Under the pieces are notes generated by a model. That model was given only the letters and a program-made list of their open reading frames with translations. It ran no database searches and was not told the DNA's origin. Below are positions 11,603 through 29,008 of a DNA stretch of 64,000 nucleotides, piece by piece. This DNA comes from Syngnathus acus (lineage: Eukaryota > Chordata > Actinopteri > Syngnathiformes > Syngnathidae), in NCBI RefSeq assembly GCF_901709675.1, contig NC_051089.1, positions 11,337,976-11,401,975 of the forward strand. The letters run 5' to 3'. The first letter of the stretch is position 1. Each line of letters begins with the position of its first letter. A program made the translations under genes and the position numbers.

Positions 11603-14600
11603 CGCTGACGCTTTCTGGGGGGAATCCAATTTCTCGTCTTCGGGGCAATCAGTAGCTTGTGTGTCATTTCCTGATTTCTCTGTTCCTCTTGCCACATACA
11701 GACTGCATTTGTGTGAATGAAAAAAAAAGTAACCTGATCTTGCTAGGCTCACGTTCACTGCATAGATAGAGCCCAAGAGATAGACACCAAAGCCAGACCA
11801 AGTGCTTGGCTTTATGTCCTTGCACGTATCTACAGATATTAAAGCACACGCATGCGCCTGTAAGAACTGTTATCTGCACCACATGGGCGTCAGTACAAAT
11901 GGTCACTTCTTCAGGGGTTGTGGGGATAACAACAGTACTTGACAGGCAGAAATGACAAAGTGATTATGTTCCCAGAAACTATAGCAGTGACCCCCTCTCT
12001 TCTTTTACAATCAGACCTCTGGTTCTTCTCTCTGGACTAGTCTTAGATAATGCCAAAAATGCTCCATAAAAAGATGACTGCTATCAACGTTGGGGTGACC
12101 ATTCACTCCCTTTAGGCTACAAAAGACACAGAAGTCTGAAGTGAAGTCTGTTGGACAGATGTTTGCCAACAGACCTGTCCATAGGCTGCCCCTGACCTTG
12201 AGTGGGAGGAACATTATTGTCCCGGAAAAAGAGCATAATTAGACGTTGCCACAAATTAGACACTGTCGGGATAGACGTTGTCAGTGCTGATTTGCAGGTC
12301 AGTGCCGCGGGGTGATAAGTGCTTACCCTCTTAACCAGGAACAGTCCAGCTCCCAAGAACGAGAGAACAAGAAATAGAAGCAAGACCAAAGAATGGTGTG
12401 TTGGCCTACCATTCACTGCTCAAGGACATAATTGGTACCAATGTTGAGGTTTTTTTCTTCTTTTTTTTAGCATTACAGTTTGATGAATGACAATTATTAC
12501 TGAGGGCCATGAAGGACAATGTTATGGCCGATGTGATACTGATGGATGGGAAATGAAGCATCCTTGCCAAGGCTGTTCTACCTAAGCAAAAGACATCCAC
12601 CAACCCCCACAATTAAATATAATAGCTCTTTCTTCATATGGTCATGCCAGTCGTGGATAAAAGAAGGGGGAAGAAAAATCAAGCTAGTGAGGGTCATGTT
12701 GAACCCATTGAGCCAACTTACTCGGGCGATCTGAGGACAAGGTGAAAATCTGAGTGAATCTCTGAACCTTACAGTTGCCTTTGCTTTATTCCTACAGGGA
12801 ACGTATAAGCAGCAATGAGTGTATTGTTATTAAAACATTTTAATGTTCACATATTGTATTTTATGGAGGGCAAATTCGAAGACTTCACAACTCACCTTAA
12901 AAAAGGAGTGACTCTTAGGGGTTTGTCTTCATCGACAGTGCTTAGTCCTGTCAATTGTTTTAAAATCTTCAATGTTTCTCGCAGGGAAACTCAGAAATGA
13001 AAAGTAAGGTCCTCCTTCCAATCTTTGTATTCCCTCTCTGATCGAGCGGAACCGATCTGAACGAGCATGGATTTAGAGTGAGTGTGACATGCACAAGGTC
13101 AGCCTGTTAGCCTGTGCTAATTAAAAACAAGCCCTGGAGTTGCAGCAGAGGTTAAATAGGATGTGCACTTTTCCTTGCTGCCTATGACATTAAACTTAAA
13201 TTACACTCTTTGCTGATGATGTTGGACAAAACTAATGTTCAATAGATGACGGTAATTAAAACATGAAGTCTTGTTTATTTAGTCAAATATCAAAATGAAT
13301 AACCACTCAATTTTATACAAAGCTCTGTACTCCACCGTACTACTGTTATACTTTCTCGCCATACGCCAAGAAAAAAAAATGTTCTGTGGAAAAACAGATG
13401 AGCCAGTTGTTTTGCTTCAAGAAAGGCTGTGGCTCAGTGTGGCAATAATGTGTTGGAAAACACAGTGGCGGATATTTGTCAGACTTGCCGCTGCCAGCAA
13501 TGACGCTACGTTTCACATTTACCACTGTGTCCTGTTACACCGTGAAAGTAAAACACAAACACTTTGCCTTGAAACCATAACAATTGCTCATACCGATTAA
13601 CTTCCACGGCATTTGATACGCCATGAGTATTATCCAGTGCTCACCACCCGATCATAATTACACACTACCGCTTTGTGTGTGGTTGTATGTATGTGTGAGT
13701 GTCTCATTCACCTCTGCCTGGCCTGCACGTTAAGCGCTGGGCTGGATATGAGGGCATTAACTGTGCTTCAGTGCACCTCACCATTTAAAAGGCAGAACAG
13801 CGCCAGCCCTGTTTGCCACAAGGCTTGTTGAGGCTCATTGCCCAGGGCAAGCAGGCAGACTGACCCAGGATAGGCCCAGATGTCAAGAGTGGAAAAAGGC
13901 ATCCTGGTGCACTGTGCCGATGCTTTCCAGTCTGGAACAACATCTGTCTCATCTGCTGGCATCCAACCTGCTCCTCTCCCGACCCCTTTATCTTGCTTGC
14001 ATTCACCATTACTAGTTCTTCTACAGTATACACTGGTGCTTTGAGAGAAGAGTTTAGTTTGTTCAATGACTAAATCTGACCTAGCCACCCTCTTTAAAAA
14101 GTTTGTTTTTTTATTAAGGAAAATAGCAATCTTGATTTTTCTTCATAAAAATATTGAGTAATAACATAATTTGATCAATTGCAAAGAATGACAGCCTGTT
14201 AATAGTGATTTAATGCTGCACTTTAATTATTTTTGCTACTCCTTCTGGTGTGCCCACTCTGGCCTTTAGGGGCAGTATAATATAATACAAATGAAGAAGA
14301 ATCGTCTCTATTGCTTTTCTTTTATTTCTCCTGTGGATTCTTGCAAATCTCCCAGTGAACTCAACCTCAGCAAGTTTGTGCTCGCAAGCCAAAGCAAAAA
14401 AATCAGCCAAACTAAAGCTTGCATATTGAAAAAGCAGTACATTTCAAGGCACCACGGTATATTTGAAGTCTTCCTCTTTCCATTTTTTTTGCTCTCAATA
14501 CGCACACAACCACAACCCTTGAAAGAGGGTGTATGCCGATCTCTCCAGGGCTGGAGGCCCCAGAGTCAGCCTTCCCATGCATTCTCTGCTGCTCACAGCA

Positions 14601-15499
14601 TTATGCACTCTATCTGTCCATCTGTCCCTCTGTTCACCACAGCCTCCATCCAGCTGCTCACCTAGCCACCCTATTAGCCAGCTTTCCATACGCAGCTAGC
14701 ATTGCCGCACTGCTCGGGGTTACCTTCAAAGACTGGCCTCCTCTGCTCATAAACAGGCAAACAGCTGCTCGCTACAGTATGTCACATCTCTGTGTCCTGC
14801 CCTCCTCTCTCTTTCAAAGTCAAAAGATTCTCACTTGTTAATGATGGAATCTGTTTCTTCACATCTGCACTACTCAGGCATTTACAACCAAACAAAAGAT
14901 AATGTGCGGTCTTTCTTCACTCCCACTTTCTTCATGTTTGTCCCCGGACTGTGGTACACTGTTACTTATCACGTGAGTCATCAAAAGCAATGAGGACCCC
15001 TTTAAGATGTACTCTGTCTATGTGAGAACAGGTCTACTCGTGTGGGCTGCTTTTCATCTCTTACATTTTTGTAAGGCTGTGTTAATGTTTACCAGCAGCC
15101 TGGATGCAGCAAAATGCGAAATTAATGTATAGAAGAAATTGTGTCTTGGAGGAGTTGACTGACAAATAGACAAATCTGTATAGTTTGAGTTTAAGTAAGA
15201 TCAGATTTTTTTATGCATAAAGGTATTGGTCTTAAAAGCTAGGCTTATGGAAAAATTAAGGCAAATGAACCGTGAATTAATATGAAAGAGTGATTTTTTT
15301 TTTTTAATCTACTACAATTAGAATTGTTTACTTACTAAAAACAAACTTCAATCAAAAAGGTTTGGCATAAACATAAGTCAGTACGTCATAAATCAGATCA
15401 TGGAACAATATGTAAACATGTGGGGTCCACTCAAGCACTGAACTTGACACTAGATAAATAAATGATGTATACATATGCTGTAAGAATAAGCCTACCGAC

Positions 15500-15562
15500 A
15501 GACAAATTGAATCCGTTTTTTTTTTTTGGCCATTTCAATTTGATTAATCGTTCAGCCCTAGT
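15500..15562 (-). mobile_element. hAT-like repeat end
   Basis: Read on the minus strand it begins CTAGGGCTGAACGATTAATC, the start of a very common teleost hAT-type short element ('agggctg..acgattaatcg'). The other end was not located. Confidence 0.5.
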
Positions 15563-16649
15563 TGGAACTACTGCTGCACTAGAGGTATAGCCATATAAAA
15601 ATATTTTGCTGGGATACTTTGAAAACAACATAAAAGGTCAATTGTGGCAATTTGAATGCTATTTCTTTCCGCTTAGTGCGAGGCCGAGGTATGGAATCGG
15701 GACACTGTATCAGCAGATACTCAAAATATGCAATTGAGGCATCCCAATAATTATAGTGATTATTTCACAGTTTTAAAGTAGAGGAGGTGTGCATTGAGTT
15801 TTTATTGCCTTTGTCTATCCATGCCCTGTACAAGCCACATTTTAATCCATGTCTCAAATAGATGGGTCTTTTGTAGAATTAAGAAAATTCTCCTCTTGTT
15901 TCGCCTCTCAGCTGAAAATAGTGGATGTCGGGACACATTGTGGCACAATCTAAGCACAATTTCCTCTGTAAGGTGAAAGGTGTCACTTCCAATCAGGCAA
16001 GGACAGGCGGAGATGCAGCCATTGTTTCCTGCTGATCCCGGCCTCATCGCCGCACTGTGTGGGCACTAATGAAGAGGGGCACGTCGCGCTGGGATAGTTT
16101 ACCCGCCTCCTCTCCTGTGAGTTGAGGACGAGAGCCAATCTGTCAAGAACACATTGAGTGAAATTGCCCTGTGGTACAGCCGTGTGTGCTGACAAGCCAC
16201 TTGCGGACTGCCAGCCAACACAGTGACGCTACCACCCTGTATTGACAAGCAAATTACAGTCTCCGGCAGTCAAACACATCCGGCAGGATTCATTTACATC
16301 CATCAGCTCCGAGGCTTTGTTACCTTGTTGGGGTTTCTTCTGTGCGAGGGCCAGATTCCACAATGTTATGACAGAGGAGAATGCGAAGGGTTTACATGTG
16401 CAACATTATGACTGACAGCGCGGCCTGCCTCCCTGACTGGATCCCATTGCCTCAGCGGCATTGTGGGAATTAATTCATCCAATAAGATTGTTTTTTTAAA
16501 CGGTTCATATATCGAATAATTTGACCAGAGTAAATTGGTGAACATAACACTTTGCTATACAGATGACATGAATGTTTGATTGGGAGGAGGGGGAAATCTT
16601 TTTGCTGTACTGCTTTGAGATTTGAGTTTGGATCAAACCATTTGCATCT

Positions 16650-17083
16650 TAAATGATTTTTTTCCAGTGGTAAAGAATGGAAATGACATTAAACAATAGC
16701 AGGCTCGAAAAAAAAAGTTTTTAAATAAGGATATTGTCTGTCTAAATATGTTGCTGTATCGTTTGTGTTCAACTATCTGTTGCTTAAAGTGGTATACAGT
16801 AACACCCCTTTTCGTCAGCTTGTCTATTGCTTTTCCAATCATATATTAGCATTAAGATAGCAGAGTTTAGGACAACTGTATGTGGTTAAAATATTAAAAT
16901 TGCTTATTTTTAATGTTTAATTTGACAGTAAACTTCAACCGGAGGAGGCAATAAACAGCTTGAAGTCTGCCACCAGACAGCACTCATATGTAGCTAAAAT
17001 ATTTGCTCCTATGTTAAAACAAAAATTTACCAAACAATGGCTTGGAAGTCGAGTCTTTTATCTCAAGGCACCACTGTAGCCAT
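16650..17083 (+). mobile_element. intronic TIR family, 5'-truncated copy
   Basis: Contains AAAGAATGGAAATGACATTA (left block), a central TGTTGCTTAAAGT-type block, TTTGACAGTAAACTTCAACC and CCACCAGACAGCACTCA. It ends cleanly in ATCTCAAGGCACCACTGTA, the best-preserved right terminal repeat in the window, followed by TA-compatible sequence. Confidence 0.65.
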
Positions 17084-18057
17084 CTTGGTATTGTACTCAA
17101 TTTTTCTTCGGCACAGAGTGTAAGTCTGTACTTTTCCGTTCTGAAGAAATAATAGTGGCTGTTATGGCAAGTTTTAATCATACTTATTCCGTTGTGCTTT
17201 CCTAGAAGAAGCCGTGGAAGTCACATGGTTTGTTAATCCCGGCTGAGTCGAAAAGGGCATGTTTGATTTGCCTTGCTGTTTTAAGGGGAGTCTCAGTGCA
17301 GTGTAAATAGCAGAAAGCATGCGGAATATATGACAGACTTCAATTAATGGGAAATGTACTTTTTTTGTTGACTATGTTCGCTAAAGGTCACCCAAGTCAT
17401 GGTCGTGGAAGCGCTGCTTTAGCCCATTCCCAGGGTTAGATACATAGTCACAATTAATGACTCGAGACCTGTCTCCCCTCTTCACCCTAACCTTCAGATA
17501 TATGACTGTCTCATTTGACCTCACAACACTATAAATAGATAAAGAGCATGTCTCTTTGAACCACCTTTCCATTGAGCCAATAATACCCAGATATAAAACC
17601 AAACAATTTCCATACATACATTGAAGATACATATCCACCCGGGCCCTTCAAACACATGCAAAGCATGGTGAACACCTTCCATACCTCTGCTAGCGCTTCT
17701 CATGGGTGCATAATGACACTGGCCTCTTCAGAGCCAGCTGAGAGCACTGTTAGAACTTGCCAAGGCTCGTTAACACTGATAGTGGTTGCCTTCGAAGGAC
17801 AAACGCCACATATATCAACGTGCAAAGAGTCCTGCCCCCACTGTCTTCATTTCTCTTGTTTAATATACATCTCTCACACTGTTGAGCATCATGTAAAACA
17901 TCTTCACACAACTTTTTACCATGATGACTGGACCTGCCAAAGTCTAGTATAACACCTTCCATAACACAAATAACAAAATTATTGTCATGTTGACATTTCT
18001 GAGAAAATATCAAAGTACTGTAATGTCTTGAGCTATAAGTCTGATCCATTTCTTAAA

Positions 18058-18577
18058 CACAATACATTTCAAATGAAATGAAATGCAATGCTATTAATCT
18101 ATTCCATCCTGCCTCAAAAACTGTAAAGTGTTCTGAATGAAAAAATTGCACTCCGTAACATTTATATTTAAAACATACATTATTGACCATCGAACTAATA
18201 CTTCTGCATATTGTTCTGCTCATTTTGGTATGTGTGCATTTACCACCTGGAGGAAGTATAATTTCCCTGTTGGACAAATGAAGGAATATCTTATTTTACA
18301 ATATAGACATAATGATATACATGGAGAAAGAGGAGTCATCACAACGCTTCAGTTGTAAAATTACACCTTCGCAGAGGATAAAGAATATGCTACTGCTTAG
18401 TCATTGCCTATGTTTCCCATTAGCATTAAACTAAATTGTTGTTTTAAAAAAAGGTATTTTCTCTCTTGTATGTTTAGTTGAATATTAGATTACTTTATAA
18501 AATATTAAACTGAAAGTGAACGGGTGTCACTTGAAAAATCGTAAGTTGGGTCACTCGTATCTCAAGGTGCCATTGTA
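18058..18577 (+). mobile_element. intronic TIR family copy
   Basis: Contains AATGAAATGCAATGCTATTA near the left and TTCGCAGAGGATAAAGAATA in the centre (shared with 27265-27691). Its right terminus is CGTATCTCAAGGTGCCATTG followed by TA. The terminus matches the copy at 17083 with two transitions. Confidence 0.6.
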
Positions 18578-19261
18578 TTATTGAAGAGGCTCTTTTGTTT
18601 GAAAATGTCAAAGTGTATCGTCACAGGAATCAAAGCTCATGGTGTGAGGAGCTCTCACACAGTTGTCATTGAATGTAAAGGAAAGAACCTAGATAATCAT
18701 CTATATGAAACATTATGGCCTCAGGTTAGGCCCTGACCCAAGTCCATCTTGTTTTTTCTTTTTTAAATATTGTCTGAGAAACATCCTCGAGCAGTCCACA
18801 GGCGTGGAGCCTTCCCCAACATTTTCTTTGCACACAGAAACTGATATGACTGCACACATTTTTGCTCCTATCTTCTTTTGTTTCCCTCAAACAGATAAGG
18901 GAAGCTGATAAAAGAACTATGTCAGTGGGTTTACAAGATAAAAAGCAATAAGAAAGAATCTCTGCACACACTGTCGATTGCCCTCTGATACATTTACTGG
19001 TGGGCCATTAAAGCAAGCAAAGTGATTCTCATTCCCTCAGATAACTATTATCTTCATACCTCCTCTGTGTGGGAAGGCCAGAGAGGATAAAGCCTCTATA
19101 AAACCGGATGAATTACATATGTAATATGATGAGCATGTGTGTGCGGGGGTTGGGAGGTGGTGCTCCAGGATTATTTAGTGTGCAGCTCATTACTTAGTGT
19201 ACAGCTGCTTAGCCTTCCTTTCTGCCCAAGGCTTGGCGGGTGTCCCTAGCATTCTTTGTCA

Positions 19262-22819
<3,558 letters not shown>

Positions 22820-23189
22820 TTACGCTCAGGGTGGGGAGGGGGAATTCAGATCACAGGTCTCCCTAACACGTGCTGACAGGGGGCTCTATGGCAATGGCAG
22901 ACTCTCGTGTCCTCTCACAAAACCTGGCAAATCTACGCCTGCTCGTACTCCAAACCACTGTTTCGCTTGAAGACATCAAAGACGGCACTTATTGTTCCAG
23001 CGCCAGCAAGTGGAAGTCACAGCATGACTGAAAGGGTCTTTATGACTTCAGCAGAGGAGTACGGTAAATGCTTCCACTAACTCCTGACTGTTACAACAGA
23101 TATTCGGCAGGAGGAGGATTGTTCAACCCACTACACACCTCACATCATGTCTGTTGCTGGGAAAAAAAAAAAAAAGAATGACTGAACAA

Positions 23190-23434
23190 TACAGCAGTGC
23201 CTTGAGACAAAAAAATGATTTGTTCTGTGACCAAGCTCGTAACCTCAAACACTCATATCTTTTCCCATTGAAATGAATGGAAATGTCATGAATCTATTGG
23301 AACCTTCTCCCAAAGCGACGGAAATTTCTGAGAAAAAAATGCACCCGACAATACTGTATTTTCTAAAAAACACAGAGTGCTAATATAATTAAATAGAATA
23401 GCTTGTATCTAGAAAAATATCACAACTCAAGGTA
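23190..23434 (+). mobile_element. intronic TIR family, short copy with both ends
   Basis: Starts TACAGCAGTGCCTTGAGACA and has CTCGTAACCTCAAACACTCA, then GAAATGAATGGAAATGTCAT. It ends TCACAACTCAAGGTACAG. Both termini carry the family repeat in inverse orientation. The internal block seen in longer copies is missing. Confidence 0.65.
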
Positions 23435-25799
23435 CAGACATTTTTCAGCAACTACATAGGACTGCCATTTTGTGCCTGTTTGTTGCACTCTCACATTAAA
23501 CCTTCATCAGCCACTCAATTGCTGACTTCCTTGTCCTAAAGGGAATATCAAAACAAACTCCCCACTTGTGTCAAGGGTGGGTGAGCAGCTTATGTCTCCG
23601 ACGTGCTGTGCGGGGGGGTTGCACACATGTGGCAAAGTCCAATCTTACTGTCACTCCCCGCTTCATGATGATCTTTGACGGGGAACAGCACAGCTACCAT
23701 GAGCATGTGAGGGTTAATCTAACATCGAGCAAGGCCGCCCCAGGGTAACCTACCGGGGAAATAGGTTAATAAAGGTCATCTCCTAAAATAAACACTTTAC
23801 AGAATGTTTCACAATTCAACCCTCTTTAAAATCAACCTGCAATAAAAACGGGACTGGGTGCAATTACTGCCCCTGCATTGGGGCATGAAATCAGCCTGGT
23901 AAGAGCCTCACTTTTTCAGCTTCTAGATGCCTGACAGAGTAATGTGCCCACTTTCTCTCACACTTGCAACATACGAAAAAAAAAAACCCCATTGATTCAA
24001 CCAGGGGTGCCAAGCTACACCAAAAACTAAACAAATAGGAAAAAAAGTCCAGACGATCTTTTAGTGAATTATAGAAATATATTGTACATAACAGCAATTA
24101 TGTTAAACTGTGATTCTACAAAGTAAAAACCAAATGTCAGGCAGACGGTGACAAATAATTGCTTTATAGGGATTCGCTACTCTGTGTTTTTGAGCTGAAA
24201 GGTTGAGCAATGGATCTTGGCTTCACTTGTATGGAACATATGGAAAAACACAATCATTAATGTCAGAACATAACATGAGTCAAGCGACGGTACACAGCTT
24301 TTCTGTGTGTGGCTATTTGGACAGTAAAACCAGATGGGCTCTCCTCCTGAAGATGAGTGTGACTATACTGGTACTGCAGATGCATATAGAAATAATTTTC
24401 TATTTCTATTTACTGTCTCAGTTTTCTCTCGATTAAATTTAGATCATTGTATGTCTAGATCTTTGTAACCAGGTTTAAAATTAACTACAAAATGAAATTG
24501 AAATTTACAATTTAGACAAATTTAGATAAATTCATTGTTGCATTCCTTTCACACATTTGTAATTTATTCTATTTTGAATGGAATCACATACGCAATCTGA
24601 AAATACTTATAACAGATGCAAACAAAAAAAGAAAAATTAGGCCTTAGAACTTTAGATTTCTATAACGCTTAGAATAATTTGATACAACTTAATTGCAGAT
24701 AGAAACATTAATGGGAAAACCCGACACCCACCCCCCACAACATTAACTATAAATGATATAATTTATTTTAGTATATCAACTTTTATTACCTTTAGCGTTT
24801 AAAATATGCCGCAACATTTACTGGATTTATCCAGCCAAAACTGAGTATAAATATGCACTGGTTGAGAAATAAACGCAGCGAGTTTGAATGGATGTGATTT
24901 GCAGTAATGAGCTTCAAGCATTAAAGTTTAATAAGCAGCAACTAATGTCAGAGCGAGGCGTATCAAATTGTGTGGTGCTTCAAGGTGGGAACAAATAGTG
25001 GAGCTTAGTTGGGCTGTCAATTAAGTGCTCGCATGTTGCAGGGATGTTTCAAGCATACTGTAATGCCGAGTGTATTTAAAGTAGGCAACAAGAAAGGAGA
25101 AGCACAGTTTGACATGCAAAAACATCTCAAGTGTGTCTATGTAGGGTAGAGCTAAATAATTTAAAAAATAATCTAATTGCATTTTCCCCCTCAGTATTGA
25201 GATCGTAGATATAGATACTATATTCCGTGTATCTACTGTAAATACATTATGCTGCCAGCGCTTCTTTGTCACAGCATGGCTAACAACTGGATAATGTAAT
25301 TTCACACCATCTGCCTTCAGGCTTCATTAAAGAACCGTGAGTGGGCAATCTTATAAGGAACAGGTGCTATTGTTTGTCCCTCAAGACCTGGCACTAAGGA
25401 TCTGACTCGGAATACTTGAAGAGGAGCATCTGTAGTGATCAGTCAGACAGACTTGGCTGAGGCCCTGCTCTCTGCCAGGCCGCGCTCCAGCAGAGGTTTT
25501 CGCCTCTTCGCAACATAGATCATCAATTCAGATGACCCGATGAAGTCTGTAGCGGACCAGCGCGCAAGCTGTTTGGCTTTGAGGGGAGAGTCTATTGAGT
25601 GTTTGATAAATAGAGTCCACTTGCAGTTGTAAAGCAAGGGAAACCATATTGAAACCTTCTGCAGTTGTTAGTATGCTTGTTCAGAATATAAGATGAATTA
25701 TTATCTTTTTGATTGCTCCAGTCACAACTTTCCACAATTTGTCTTGTTTTGTGTCACCTGTTTCTGCCAAATGTAAGAGCAGTTTATTCATGTGGGTTG

Positions 25800-26030
25800 A
25801 TTTCTACTGAACACTTTTTTGTGACTCAGTCCCATTTTCCCTATTGAAATGAATGGAAATGTCATTCATACATTGCAGCCTCCAAAAGCACCTGTTTGGT
25901 TTTTGCAGCAGCTTGTATGAAGCTTGCTGGTTATTAAAATTTTTGCTTGCAACACTAAGCTACAATTCCATTAAGAAACAGCTCATAACTCAAAAACTCA
26001 CAAGTTGGTGCTATCAAATCAAAGAGTTGG
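25800..26030 (+). mobile_element. intronic TIR family, degenerate copy
   Basis: Contains TTGAAATGAATGGAAATGTC, CATTGCAGCCTCCAAAAGCA and GCTCATAACTCAAAAACTCA. It shares the left block and the 'ctcataactcaaaaactca' right block with other copies, but its termini are eroded. Confidence 0.5.
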
Positions 26031-26169
26031 CCTAATGTGAGCTATCAGCGCTTCCACATCGTGTGGAAAAGGTCAGATTTATTCATTTTCATTCATTGTC
26101 ATTTATTTTTTAGATTTTTTCTGTAAACCTTTGTCATATGTATGAATGTGACTCGGCCGCTCGGTGGTG

Positions 26170-26233
26170 GATTGATGGATGGATGCATGGATGGACGCAT
26201 GGATGGATGAATAGATGGATGGACGGATGAATA
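26170..26233. repeat. (GGAT)n-like imperfect tetranucleotide tract
   Basis: Imperfect ATGGATGGATGCATGGATGG pattern with C and A interruptions; a diverged microsatellite. Confidence 0.85.
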
Positions 26234-27264
26234 ATTGTGACTCAGACACAGACTTGGGTCCAAAAATAAGAAAAAAATAACGTGACCAGAACATCTCTAT
26301 TTTCGACCGTAACTTAACTTAAACTGTGAGGTGGGTTAGGTACCGCTGCCTTTTAGCAATTGTGAACTACAACAGCCAAGCAAGCATCTCCCAAACACAG
26401 ACTGCAAAAACAGATGTACTTGGCATTACAACAGTGGCCTGGGCCTCCTGTCAGCACCTGTATTCTTCACTGTCTGATGAGGAAGCCTCTTCAAAACACC
26501 CACAGGGCCTTAGGACTCCCCCTCCTCCCACCCTTGAACATCCATGCACTGATCCATGCACAGGTTCGCTTCTGTGATGAGAACAGGGAGAGGCTGTTGC
26601 TTTTACTGTCACAATCTTTGAGCGTTGACAAGATAAAGAAGCGGTGAAAAAAAGACTTGCCTCTTTAACCGCCACGTTTCATGGTTATTGGCTTGAAAGG
26701 ACTTTCTGTGTCTAATATCCCGATCCATTGCTACTTGACACCCTGAAGCACACCTCTCACACAGATACTCAGAATTAATCTGCCTCAAGCAGACTTTTAG
26801 AAAGTACTGCATTACAAGTTTTTTGTAAAAATGCTGGTTTAAAAATAAAGACAAGTATGTGTGTTATGAGAGGTGTGCAGGTGAAATGTAGATATGACTT
26901 CTTGTGTTTCATTGACGTCTCATGTTAATACATACATCCACAATTTATTAGCTGTCATATTGCCAGCTCTCACTTTCTTTTTTCACATATTTTACAGGAG
27001 GGGTACTCTGTAATTTTTGCCCAGCTGTTGCCGTAAGAAGTGAGAGATCACACTCCTTCCCCCCCGCTTGCCAGTGCGCTGCACATGAAACACTGTAAAT
27101 GACAAGAAATCACCTTTTTGTGATCCACTTCAAAGGACAGAAGTTTTTTAACCCCATCGGTACCAGATTGTGTACAGTTAGACATTTAATGCCCACCCCT
27201 GGGTGTACAAAGTGCCCTGGTGGACACTGTATTGTACTGTGCCACACTCAGATTGGAAACGCTA

Positions 27265-27691
27265 ACCCTCATCTTTCATCACTGAACTGAATGAGAATGA
27301 TTTGAATCCATTCCAGCCTCGCAAAGAGTTTAAGCAAAGGAAAATATCATTCTATAATTTGTAATTTATAAAAACATATCGTAACATTACGGAATTAAAA
27401 TGCGCATCATGAATAATTTGCTCTGATGTGTGCAACATGGCCACTGGGTGGCAGTTTAGTACAGCTATGCAAAAAAATGATTAGTTTCACTCGACAATTC
27501 TAAGTGACTCGGTAAGCTGCAGTATTCGTCGCAGAGGATAACAAATATACGTATGCGTGTGTTACATTATCGGTCAACATGTGTTGATGCACCATTTGTG
27601 TTTGAATATCCGTCGCTTAAAGCCATGTAACACCGCCCCATAAATCTTCTGGAAAAAACTTCGGTCAATCTTCTTTCACGGCACCACAGTA
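27265..27691 (+). mobile_element. intronic TIR family, long copy
   Basis: Has the left block GAATGAGAATGATTTGAATC, central blocks ATGGCCACTGGGTGGCAGTT, GTCGCAGAGGATAACAAATA and ATGTGTTGATGCACCATTTG (shared with the 41222 copy), and the right terminus TTTCACGGCACCACAGTA. Confidence 0.6.
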
Positions 27692-28990
27692 ATTATGGCC
27701 AAAAAAGCCTTATTATATTTTCACTGAACAGTCTTTGCCCAGGTTTTTGTGTGACGTTGCACATCTGTTAGTCCTGAATTCATCATGTGTAGTATGTGCT
27801 GCTCAGGATAAAGAGCAGCAATTTTGAGTGTCATGTGGTCAGACCATCAAGAAGGAACAACCAATAGATGACTTCGTGTTCCACTAATTCCTTACACAGT
27901 GAAACAAGCCTTCTTGGGAAAACAGCCATTTCGGTAAGTCTGTATTACGTCGACAGGAGCCTGAAAGCTGGCTACACCAACCCACTGACCCGCCGCACAC
28001 AACCCACCCTAAATCCTTCCACTCCTCCCCATCACACCACCTCACTTCATCACAATTCTCAGTATAGCTGTTGGCATATCGGCACTCTGGAAAAATACTT
28101 ATTCCCCCTAAAAAAATCTATTCATCATGTCTGCATTCCGGTCTTTTATGTAGTGAAGGGAACACATTTCATCATACAAACACAATTAAAATTTCCTCAC
28201 TAACACACATTTCCTGCATTTTACCCTTACAATACTGTATATTTCAACATTAAAAGTAAATGTAATGTTTGCAAAGGATATTTCATCTTCTGAATTAACA
28301 CCTCTTCAGTGTCTCTATGAAATAAAGCTTTGCACGGAACACTCATATCCACAGGGACCCCCTCAAACGGCATTTCTAATGACGAGAAAGCGCGGGCAGA
28401 CAAACAAAGCCACGAGTGGGTATGAGGCTTGCATCATTATACCACACATACAGCATCCACACTGTGTGGAAATGGGAATGTAAAACGGAGCGGACCACCA
28501 TTGTCGGGCTGCAGGAAGGTCTTGAAAACATTTGTCTTGGATTACTTAGTTGCCAGTTAAGTAGCATCAACACGGGGATAATTGCCAACTACAGACTGTG
28601 ACTAAAAGTAGGGTGTTGATGCTTTATGAGCCTTTCCATTTATCACCATTATGATTTTCACTCTTTATGTCCCTATGCCACATAAACGGTGAGGGTTCAC
28701 TCTTTGTTGATCCTTGTGATTGACTGTAAGGCCTGAAAGCAAAGTGTCACAGGAGAATGTCATCTGTCCATTCATAAGTGATTCAGTGACTAAGACAAAC
28801 TAAAGCCATATCATTCTTTTCCTACAGAAGACGTTTACCATTCACTGTGCTCCGTCGGGAATGCTTGGACTCGCCTACACCCTAAAAACAAGAAGCTCCT
28901 TTCTTACGTTGGCGATGGGCTGAATGCTTTGCTTTGCCACCCTCGACCCAATGAAAACACCCCCCCGCTCAAGCTGTCGAGACCCCCCCC

Positions 28991-29008
28991 ACACACACAC
29001 ACACACAC
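28991..29008. repeat. (CA)n microsatellite
   Basis: About nine CA units, preceded by a C-rich run. Confidence 0.9.

Noticed and set aside
12289-12416. Minus-strand frame with a 20-residue hydrophobic segment (LVLLLFLVLSFLGAGLFLVK) followed by a GTAAGC donor-like site, resembling a single transmembrane exon
   Set aside because: No recognisable protein family, an in-frame stop two codons upstream, a poor acceptor, and no neighbouring exons. Most likely chance.
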